DNA from: Linanthus parryae
Lineage: Eukaryota; Streptophyta; Magnoliopsida; Ericales; Polemoniaceae
Assembly: GCA_023055425.1 (NCBI GenBank)
Contig: JALGPY010000001.1
Location: 139,649,368 to 139,713,367, forward strand
Reading direction: 5' to 3'
Length of the DNA: 64,000 nucleotides
In this document: positions 55,416 through 64,000 of the stretch, in pieces
How positions within the stretch are numbered: position 1 is the first letter of the stretch
Layout of the letters: every line of letters starts with the position of its first letter
Position numbers and translations under genes: made by a program
The notes under the pieces: generated by a model
Databases searched by the model: none
What the model saw: only the letters and a program-made list of their open reading frames with translations
Told to the model about the DNA's origin: nothing

Positions 55416-55992
55416 TGTGCACAAGAGATTCCGGCGGGGAGACCTCTGTGTACACCGTATGTATAGGATCAGAGATCGCACAGGAAGAGTGGGGTTGTGT
55501 GTAGGGAGAGAGTAAGGCAGTAGCAATGTCTGAGAGAGAGACAGAGGTTTGGCAGAGCTTTCGCGTATGGCAAGTGTGTTCTCCTTTGTATGGAAATGTT
55601 AACGTCCTATATATAGCAGAGAACGTGACCGTTGTAGTGTGGTTAATGCGCCCAGTAATGGCGGCTTAATTAGCTTAACCATAACGGCACGTTCGTCCGA
55701 GTATATAGGGACCGTTACAGCACGTGGTGCGCGAATACCGGAACCGTTACGAGGTTGACCGGGTTTGACCGGATTGACCGGGTTTATGGAGCTCGTGCCA
55801 TAAATCTCTCAAAGCAGTTACTAAAGGTCGCGTGCGGGCTGGGCTCGCACGCGACAGGGCTTACTCTAGCCTCCAAACCACTAAGTCCCTACAAGTCCCG
55901 TGCGGTGGTATGCGAGGGCTCTGTCTCGCAGCCCCCACATGGATCAGTTCGGCTGGTGATCCAGTGTGTGTGGAGCACAATATGGTGTGCTG
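55416..55992 (-). repeat. 5' LTR of outer Tat element, part 1
   Basis: Begins TGTGCACA and is interrupted by the Copia element; it continues at 59,786-59,835. The total is 627 bp, 18 bp longer than its partner at 18,993-19,601. Confidence 0.93.
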
Positions 55993-56168
55993 TGTAGGGT
56001 TTTGATTCATGGATCGCGCAAACGGAAGCATAATCAAACAAACAACCGTGCAAAACCCTCCAAGGATCACAAGTCTAGATGCATCACGATAGTGAAGGTA
56101 AGAAATCATAAACACACCTTTGGGTTCTCCTTGATGACTTCAAACGCGAATAGTGTCACGTTCTCTAT
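55993..56168 (-). repeat. Truncated 3' LTR of Copia element
   Basis: Matches 58,352-58,527. The match stops after CTCTAT, where the gag sequence begins. Confidence 0.9.
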
Positions 56169-56670
56169 CATTCGGTTGCAACACGAGATCGGTTGCCAAC
56201 TCTTGGCCGACCGGGAACCCAAGCCTGGCGAGATTCTCCAAGTACCCAATCATTCGGAGTACATGGGGTCCCACCGGGTTCCCTTCTGCCAGATGACATT
56301 TGAACAGTGCCTTTGAGACCTCATACCTCTCTACCCTCGCCTGCTCTTGGAAGAGCTGCTTTAGATGTTCGATCATATCGACAGCATTCATGTTCTCATG
56401 TTGCTTCTGAAGCTCAGAGCTCATGGTGCAAAGCATTAGGCAGGCCGCATCATTAGCGTCATCAACACGCTTTTGATACGCCTTTAAGGCAGCAGGTGTC
56501 TGATTCTCTGGACCTTCTGGAACATGCTCCTCTATTGCGTACAGTTTCTTCTCTTGCTTGAGAACAATTCTCAAGTTTCTGTACCAATCAAGAAAGTTGG
56601 TTCCAGAGAGTTTGTCCTTCTCAAGGACAGATCGTAGGGAATGTTGTGAACTCGATGAGTTGTTTGCCAT
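56140..56670 (-). pseudogene. Truncated Copia gag fused to LTR
   Basis: ATG at 56,670 (MANNSSSSQHS). Copia gag landmarks are KLSGTNFLDWYRNLRIVL, AYQKRVDDANDAACLML and ARVERYEVSKALFKC. Genuine gag ends at LVLQPND. The last residues (RERDTIRV) are read from LTR sequence because of the deletion. 176 codons remain; family members are usually part of a polyprotein of well over 1,000 residues. The zinc knuckle, protease and pol are absent. Confidence 0.88.
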
Positions 56671-58337
56671 TTGGAATTCTACAAAAGGAAAATACGCAAG
56701 TTTTAGTATTTGTGAATTTTTTGACTATATTTAATAATGGCTAGTTTATTAAATATATCTCCCACTATTTTTCTACGGATTAATAACCCTCAAGATATTA
56801 ATGCGGAAAATATCTTTATATTTTCTAGTGGGCCAAGATCCATCTTTTTCATCTCCTTATGAGCTTGCTTTGGCAAGTCACCCATAATTCAACTACTTCT
56901 TAGGTAGGAACAATTCCAATTGCATCCCACATGCAACTCTTGGTTCAACCGGGCAAATAACTCCTTATTTATCCATCCATATGGATAATCCCAATTGATT
57001 GCCTCTAGGTTTCTTAATCAAATTAATAGCCTAGTTGTGTTCAACCTCTTACCTAAACAATTGCACATTGTTACGTGCCATCGCATTCCATCATTATGAA
57101 CCAAGTCGCCATGCTTTGGCACGCACGAACTTGATAAATAATGATGATAATGAGTGTTTAAATAACGAGAAGGCAAGAACACAATATTTAAAATTTGAGG
57201 GATTTTTCAATTTTAATTATTTTGTTGATCAATATCAACTAATCTATCTATTTGAGTTTGGGCACAACTCCAAATAATAGATCCGGGTTGTCTAATTATC
57301 TTATTATCCTAATTGCATGCATCATCCATACACCAACCACACAAATAATAAGACAATAAATAAACAACCACAAAACAGAAATTAAACGTGATGTGGATAT
57401 GGCCTTTTCTAGACTAAGATAATTCCAAGCCAATGGAATTATCTATGAACCCTAAACAAACACATCTCCATGCGTCTTGATCTTTTGGTCCATCCTTCAT
57501 AGTCATGTGGTGTGCTCCATGCTCCATGCTCCATCTTTTGTGGCTTCTTTGGCTTTGGGCTTCTTTTCTTCAATCTTGGCTAACAATCTACTTTATCTAG
57601 CACTAGCTAATATCTATACTAAATAAAATAAATCTCACAAGTTGAGAAAAAAAATGGCACGCAGGCCATAAAACCCTAATTAATTATTACAATTATTTGA
57701 TCAGCTCGCAGGCCGTAAAACCAAACCACAAAATTAAACATCCACATCAAACCACATCCTAAGGCCATATCCAATCACCATGCGATTTGCACATAAACAG
57801 TTAAAATCCAAATTTTAACGCGCTTGGTCAATTTTAATTGATTTTAGGATTTCTAGGGTTAAAACGGTCCATGGGCCCAACAATCCAATTGCCCGGGCCC
57901 AACAAAGTGAACCATAAGGCCCTAGGGCCGGGCCGGCCCAAAACCCGCAAGCTAGGCCCGCGGGTTAGGGCCGCCCGGCCCCTTAGGGCGCCAGTCTTGG
58001 GCGGCAAGCAAGGGGGGCGGTCCCCTAGGGGGCCGAACCTCCTTATGGAGGTTGTTTCCAAAACAACCTCCTTGCTTGGAGCCCAAGTTTGGTTGTTTCC
58101 TTGTTTTGGGAGAACTCCTTCTTCTCCAAGGATGCCCAAACCCTAGATCTAAGATCCTAAAATTTCTCAAACTCACCAATTCATGCATCCAATGCAAAAT
58201 TGGATCTTGTTATGATTAATTCTTTGACAAATTGCATCCAATGCTTGATTTGTCTTGTTTTACGCGATAAACAACAAATTAAGGTGTAAAACAACAAGAA
58301 TGTAACACATAAACTACGTTTATGCTCTATGACCTGT
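56671..58337 (-). other. Copia leader region
   Basis: About 1.67 kb between the primer-binding site and gag. It includes a GC-rich stretch (57,880-58,080) with GGCC-rich blocks that give overlapping open frames on both strands. No domain is recognised; I consider it non-coding. Confidence 0.55.
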
Positions 58338-58350
58338 GGCTCTGATACCA
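58338..58350 (-). other. Primer-binding site of Copia element
   Basis: On the minus strand TGGTATCAGAGCC, one base from the LTR at 58,352. Initiator Met tRNA type. Confidence 0.9.
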
Positions 58351-58351
58351 C

Positions 58352-59780
58352 TGTAGGGTTTTGATTCATGGATCGCGCAAACGGAAGCATAATCAAACAA
58401 ACAACCATGCAAAACCCTCCAAGGATCACAAGTCTAGATGCATAACGATAGTGAAGGTAAGAAATCATAAACACACCTTTGGGTTCTCCTTGATGACTTC
58501 AAACGCGAATAGTGTCACGTTCTCTATAGTTGATCCACGCCTAGAGTTGATCCTAGATCTCCAATCTCCTTGGTGCTAGCCCGGAATGAGAGGAGGGTGA
58601 AGGAATCACGCAAAACGAGGCAAAAAGAAGGGCTCGGCCTCCTTTTGGCGTCGGGGACGAGGGGGCGGCGGCAAGGGGGCGGCGTCCTCCTTGTTGCTTG
58701 CTCTCTCTCTCCTTTGTTCTCTCCCACTCTTGTTATGTTCTCTTTAGAGCATAAGTTATGAGGAAGGAAGGAAGGAGGGTCCTTTATATAGTCCAACAAC
58801 TTCTTGTTAACTACCTAAAGGACTTATTCTAGTCCAACTATAATTCAATTTAGTCCCTTCCTTGCAAATTAGTCCCTACTAAGTTTGCAAGGGTTTGCAA
58901 AGTGATCCTTCTAATTAATTAATCCAATTAATTAATTCCAAATCTAGTACAACTCTATATAGCGTGTGACCCGATAGGTTCTATCTAGTTGGTAGCAACT
59001 CTTTGCTAATATGGAGCGGTTTCTAGCAAAACATCCATTCTAGCCAACTAATAGAATAGTCATCTAGACAACCTTGTACAAGTAATTGTCTCATCCCTTT
59101 GCCTCCATATCCGGATTGGACACGAGACATACAAGTCACACTCGTATATCCAATCCATAGTTTCTCGATCCATGGAATAGCCTTACTCTTGCAAATAACA
59201 TCAATATCCCATATATTGATTTATTTGAGTCTGGCCAGACATTCTATAAGCACTATCCCTCGAGTGGCCTAGGATATTTGCTCCCGTTATGTGGGAGGGG
59301 CAAATCCTCTCTACGTCGACTACGATCTCTAAGCTTGCTTCTCATTGTATCCAGTACACGCCTTTATAACTACCCAGTCACGGTGTAGCGTTTAACGCTA
59401 CCAAGATCACAATGATCCACAACTAGAATATCTAGTGACTTCAAGTCTTAGGATGACAATACCATTGTACCCGAGAAGCACTTGTGACTCAACATAACAT
59501 GTATGTAGCCTTCTCGGTGATGGGTCAATCCAGTGCAACATTCCGTAATGCACACCTATGTGTTGGATCGTGATATCTTCATATCAATCCAACCCCATAC
59601 TAGTCTATAGATGATTGTCCCACTTAATCATTATACTTGACTAGGGATATTTAAGATAAACAACACGATTGTAAATCTAAGGACTTCATTATATTAAATA
59701 TCCAATAAATAATAAATGAATTTCTAGCCACATACAAATTCATACTAAACTAGATTGCCTCTAGGACATCTATTCCAACA
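58352..59780 (-). repeat. 5' LTR of Copia element
   Basis: 1,429 bp, TGTAGGGTTTTG at the left and TATTCCAACA at the right. No coding domain. Confidence 0.9.
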
Positions 59781-59785
59781 TGCTG

Positions 59786-59835
59786 GATGGTTGCCGCGTG
59801 GCCAAGATCTGTCAGCTCAGAAAGCACTATCTACA
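59786..59835 (-). repeat. 5' LTR of outer Tat element, part 2
   Basis: Last 50 bp of the LTR, ending ATCTACA and followed by target duplication CCTGC. The preceding TGCTG belongs to the Copia target duplication. Confidence 0.93.
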
Positions 59836-59840
59836 CCTGC

Positions 59841-60720
59841 TACCTCCCTATATGTCAAGTTCTCAACTTTCTCATTGCTAACACTTAGTCAAGTTAAAAT
59901 TGCATTGCTTTCTTCAATATGAGACGTTCTAATCTCATATCTAACCTTTGTATTCACTGTCATCAAACATATATTACACAAATGTATGTTACAATAAGAG
60001 GCATCAAATTACTACTATTTGCTTCTTGTTGGTCTTTTCCCGGTTAACATTGTGTATTTCTTGATTTGCATTAGAGCTTATAGTCCTCGGATGAGGGAGG
60101 AGTTACAGGTGTATGGAAATGAGGTTTGTAGATATAAATTTGTTTTGATGTATCATCTACGTCTGTTAGTGAAATTTACGTGTCAGACATACATTATGTT
60201 TGAAGTCGTGTCTATTGCATGAGTAGGGAGTGTTTACTCGAGCATGTATCTACTATGAATGCATGTGACATCCGCTCAACATGAATGCATGTTACAAGTT
60301 TCGTTGATTAGACTAATATTTTGTAGTTTCAATTAACGGGGTGATGAAAGAGAATTATATGGATTATTAGAGGTAATCGATGTCAATCTTTAAAAATGGG
60401 GACATGTAACATAGGGCTTCATATTCCTTTAGACGCTTGAACTTATGTCTTTCCTCAACCTATCCCTTTGTAGAAAATCTTGTAAGAAATAAAGTGGAAG
60501 GCATTTTTCCGCACTTATGGAATTAAGAAATTGGAAGAAACTAAAAACCGATCCTTGGTATGGCGGTGAAAGATGCCATTTAGTAAATGATGGACATGAT
60601 TATTATAAAAGCCTAATCTCTCGTTCGAATCCAAGGCAGAAGCTGTATAAGAACGTTATATTAATGCTTCACAAATCATAAAAAATGTAAATTCCTGATA
60701 GGAGAAGATGATGAGAAGTC
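59841..60720. repeat. Duplicated block, copy B (right half)
   Basis: Resumes the copy-B sequence interrupted at 18,988. It matches 3,440-3,591 and 4,171-4,660 without the hAT element. About 25 bases unlike copy A precede the Copia primer-binding site at 60,749. No gene. Confidence 0.7.
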
Positions 60721-60748
60721 AACTGTTGTAACAGAACACCGGTTTCAG

Positions 60749-60761
60749 AGCTCTGATACCA
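60749..60761 (-). other. Orphan Copia primer-binding site
   Basis: On the minus strand TTGGTATCAGAGC lies just beyond the LTR at 60,765-61,018, on the side away from pol. Only about 30 bp of internal sequence follow before the repeat block. Confidence 0.75.
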
Positions 60762-60764
60762 ATT

Positions 60765-61018
60765 TGTTATGACAAACCACCTTGTGAACAATATACGAAT
60801 AAAATAAGAACACATTATTTTTACGTGGTTCGCTAGCGAAAGATTCACTAACTACGTCCACAGCGGAAAAGAACCCTTTATTTCACAAGAGGAATGATTA
60901 CAATGATGTTTGCATACATAATAGTGTGACTACTAGGCTCTTTATATAGTGCTAGGAAAATCCCCAAAGTTTCCAAATCTGATTTGGAAACAAACTTATT
61001 TTTTTAACTAATCCAACA
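60765..61018 (-). repeat. Copia LTR (element B)
   Basis: 254 bp, TGTTATGAC at the left and ATCCAACA at the right (TGTTGGAT...GTCATAACA on the minus strand). It lies at the 3' end of the pol remnant to its right, but is followed by a primer-binding site on the left. Confidence 0.75.
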
Positions 61019-64000
61019 CCGCCTTTGACTTCCAATTCAACTCAAGACTTACTTGTTTCCACCCGCCTTTGACTTGAATTCTCTTGTCAACAGCAGTTGC
61101 TCATCTTCTTGTAAACAAAGCTATGTCTCCGCACCCAATTTCGCTCATCACAGAGACTCACTTGACACCCACGGGGTCCGACATGCTCCTAAGGGCCTCA
61201 CTGGCTCAAGATGTTGAGCAATTCCAAAAAATGCTGGAACTTACTCTCTAGAACTGGCTTCGTGAACGTATTCGCGAGGTTTTCAGATGTCACCGCCTTC
61301 TTCACCTTGATCCTGCTCTAGTTTATCAGAAAATGATACCTGACGTCGATAAGCCTTTCATGATGAACCTTGTCCTTAGTCAAGCAAATCGCACTCAAGC
61401 TATCACAATTGACTATCTCCTGATCTTGAAGTAGGCCTAGATCATTGACCATACCTTTAAGCCATATTGACTCCTTTGATGCTTCTATTAAATCAAGGTA
61501 CTCTGCCTCGTGGTTGACAAAGTCACATTCGGTTTTAGCGTAGCCTTCCAACTCACAACAGAACCTCCCAGAGTTAACACATAGCCAGTCATTTATCTCC
61601 TTCTATCAATATCCCCTACATGGTCCGAATTCGAGAACCCAGCTACCAAAAATGTCTTCATTAACGCATAACATAGCCCAATGTATGACGTACCCATGAG
61701 GTACCTGAATATGCAGTTCACCGCCTGCCAGTGCTCCCAACCTAGATGAGCCGTAAAACGACTTACCACACTAACATCAAATGTTATGTCCGGTCGAGTA
61801 CATACCATAGCACACATGAGGCTTCCAACTGCACTAACATATGGAACCTTGGACATGTACTCCATATCCTCCTCGGTCTGAACGTTGTACATTCCTAGCT
61901 TGTTGTTAGTTGTCATAGGAGTATTTATAGCTTTAGCTGATAACATCCCGAATCTCCCCAAGAACTTCTTGATGTATCCCTGTTGTGATAGGAAAATCTG
62001 CTTCTTCTTCTTCCTATCTCTGTTGATCCCAACTCTTAAAATCTTCCGAGCAGCTTCCAAATCCTTCATCTCGAGTTTCACGCCAAGAGAACTCTTCAAT
62101 TCCCGTATGTCCTTCATATCATGGGTTGCAATCAAGATATCATCCACATACAGAACTAGGTAAATACGTGTCTCACCTCACAAGATCTTGTGATACACAC
62201 AACAACCATACTCACACTTCTGGTAACCACTCTTCAACGTGAAGCTGTCAAACCTCTTGTACCATTGCCTCGGGGACTCCTGAAGTCCGTAGAGAGATCT
62301 TTTAAACTTGCACACGTGGTATTCTCTTCCGGGAACTTGGAATCCCTTCAGTCGTCTCATGTATATTTCCTCCTCCAACTTTCTGTGTAGGAAAGCTATT
62401 TTCACGTCTAGCTGCTCAAGCTCTAAGTCGTGCTGCGCCCCCAACGCTAGTAGCACCCTGAGTGAAGTATGTCCGATCACCGGTGAGAAGATCTCGTTGT
62501 AGTCAACCCCTTCTTTCTGACTAGACCCTCTTGCAACTAACCTTTCTTATACTTGATGCCCTCTCCAGCTATTGTTCCTTCCTTTCTTCTGAAAACCCAC
62601 TTGCAAGTGACTACCTTCCTTCCCGCTGGCAATTTAACAAGCTCCCAAGTCGAGTTCTTTCTAAGAGACTCCATATCTTCTCCCATTGCGACAAACCATT
62701 GTGCTGACTCAGAACTAGATATCACATCCCTATCGGTGGATGGCTCATCCTCCACCTCCTCTGCTACCTGCAATGCATATCCCCCCATACCATCATCTTT
62801 GTATCTCACTGTAGGATTTATGACTCTCCTTGGTCTTCCTTCAGAAATACTATGATGAACTGGTTCCTCTGGTAGTGACGCATCCCCATCAGACGCTTCT
62901 GTGTGTTCCTCTTCGGTTTCCGACACGATGTAGGAATTTCGGACTCCTTAGGATCAGCAGGATCCAAATTTTTCCCCACCTTCTTCTATGCATCTCCAAC
63001 TTCTATCTCCATAGAATTCTTCAACATTTAACTCTCATAAAAAACTACACTCATGCTGAGTATAATTTTGTTATCTGCCCAAACCTTGTATCCCTTCACA
63101 CATGCCCCAAATCCCATGAATACTCTCTTCTTCTCCCTTGGTTCTATCTTGCCATCATCTACATGATAATAGGAAACGCAACCAAAAACCCTCAGAGCCG
63201 AGTAATCTGCTTCTTTTCCAGACCAAACTTCAATAGGAATCTTGCATATGTGCGGGTTCTGATTTACGAGATAGCATGTCATGGAAATTGACTCTCCCCA
63301 AAAACCCCTAGAAATACCTGCATTCAAAATCATAGACCTTGCTTTCACTAAAGTGTCTGATTCCTTCTCTTAGCTACACCATTATGCTGTGGTGTGTGCC
63401 GAACGGTGTGAAGGCGAGCAACCCCCTGATCCATGCATATTTTATCAACTCTAATGAACAAAACTCCAAGTCCTTGTTCATGCGCAACCTCTTCACCTTA
63501 TTTCCCACTTGATTCTCACCAAGTTCTTCCACTCCTTGAATTTTTTGAAGGCTTCACTCTTGTGCTTCATCACGAATATCCAAGTCATCCTTAAGTAGTC
63601 GTCTACGATGCTCAGGAAATATCTGTACCCGCCAATTGCCTCAACTCGAGATGGACCCCAACAATCCGAATGGATATAATCAAGAATACAATTCTTTCTA
63701 TGAACCGCCTTAGGGAACTCGCTATACTGTAGCTTCCCATACACGCAGTGCTTACAAAACCCTTGCATCTTGGGCGCACGCCCAGTGAGATTGTCTTTCT
63801 TGTGAAGTTCCTGCATTTCGCGTTCACTCATATGACCGAGCCTCATATGCCATAGATTGGTTTGATCAGATTCCTTAATCTTTGCTGAGACAACTCCAGC
63901 TGAACATGTGATCGTCGAACCTTGCAACATGTACAAAGTCCCACTTTTAACTCCCTTGAGAATCACCTTTGTAACAACATGAGCGGATTACTATCCTGAC
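61019..64000 (-). pseudogene. Ty1/copia pol remnant (element B), cut by the window end
   Basis: Minus-strand order from the right edge: GAG-pre-integrase and zinc motif (LWHMRLGHMSEREMQEL; CKHC), integrase core start (DYIHSDCWGP), integrase middle (WGESISMTCYLVNQNPH at 63,028-63,348), RT start (TWELVKLPAGRKVVTCKWVF at 62,537-62,926), RT middle (LEQLDVKIAFLHRKLEEEIY at 62,178-62,480), VDDILIATHD and RNase H (61,593-62,147), and the RNase H end (61,318-61,551). At least five frameshifts or stops separate these blocks, so it is not functional. It shares its family with the remnant at 11,640-13,612. Confidence 0.92.

Larger units (their letters stand above)
55993..59780 (-). mobile_element. Copia element reduced to gag, nested in the Tat LTR
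   Basis: 3,788 bp with target duplication TGCTG (55,988-55,992 and 59,781-59,785). In element order, right to left: 5' LTR 59,780-58,352, primer-binding site, leader of about 1.65 kb, gag start, then directly a 176-bp stub of the 3' LTR (55,993-56,168). Pol and most of the 3' LTR are gone. The stub differs from the full LTR at about two positions. Confidence 0.92.
18993..59835 (-). mobile_element. Outer Tat-lineage Ty3/gypsy retrotransposon (interrupted)
   Basis: A minus-strand element with its 3' LTR on the left (18,993-19,601) and its 5' LTR on the right (55,416-59,835, itself interrupted). Target duplications are CCTGT (18,988-18,992) and CCTGC (59,836-59,840), one mismatch apart. Internal parts in element order, right to left, are: primer-binding site, gag, a rearranged gag-pro/pol junction, pol, tandem array, a small antisense ORF and a large antisense gene. 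Three later elements are inserted at 24,727-40,236, 45,816-53,557 and 55,993-59,780. After removing these, about 13.8 kb remain. The two LTRs differ by about seven substitutions and two indels by eye. Confidence 0.92.

Noticed and set aside
57834..58197. Overlapping frames on both strands in the Copia leader
   Set aside because: Caused by a GC-rich, stop-poor stretch; no start context, domain or second copy supports coding.

Overview
The window is nuclear DNA of a flowering plant, most likely a eudicot, and is almost entirely transposable elements and decayed gene fragments. The evidence is Ty1/copia and Ty3/gypsy LTR retrotransposons (including a Tat-lineage element with a second, plant-type RNase H), hAT and Stowaway MITEs, an L1-type LINE remnant, GT-AG introns, and pieces of a plant NLR (RPP13-like protein 4 type) and of a receptor-like kinase. 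I see no intact host gene, no rRNA, no CRISPR and no bacterial-style operon.

Left part (1-18,988). A Copia reverse-transcriptase remnant lies at 1-405. Next comes copy A (about 425-4,660) of a low-copy block whose copy B is split across 15,741-18,988 and 59,841-60,720. Copy A carries a hAT element (3,592-4,170) with a tRNA-like core. Between the copies lie a receptor-kinase fragment, a third partial copy of the repeat (6,700-7,258), a broken Ty3 gag that runs in frame into the LRR end of an NLR gene (7,258-9,724), two copies of one hAT MITE (the second hosting a Stowaway), and a broken Copia pol.

Central nest (18,993-59,835). An outer Tat element on the minus strand is bounded by TSDs CCTGT/CCTGC. 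Three later insertions interrupt it: (i) an inner Tat element of the same family on the plus strand (24,727-40,236, TSD CCCGT); (ii) a 7.7-kb element with two apparently identical 3.26-kb LTRs and almost no coding sequence (45,816-53,557, TSD CTCGT); (iii) a Copia element reduced to gag (55,993-59,780, TSD TGCTG). LTR differences counted by eye suggest the outer element is oldest (about 7 substitutions and 2 indels) and the inner one younger (2 substitutions and one indel).

The most interesting biology is in the Tat family. Besides gag-pro-pol on the sense strand, it carries on the opposite strand, between pol and the 3' LTR, a large five-exon gene. In the inner copy it is open through all exons (about 1,325 codons). 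It has a PMD/DUF7745-like N-terminal region, an acidic coiled-coil middle and a C-terminal coiled coil. Closer to pol there is a second, small antisense ORF behind a good TATA box, and a 54-bp tandem array in the sense 3' untranslated region. The element is therefore ambisense. Because the extra genes are antisense to the genomic RNA, their introns survive reverse transcription. The outer and inner copies together form an inverted repeat of about 5 kb over the antisense gene.

Right part (60,720-64,000). A minus-strand Copia element, broken by many stops and frameshifts, runs off the end of the window. Its LTR is followed, on the side away from pol, by a primer-binding site.
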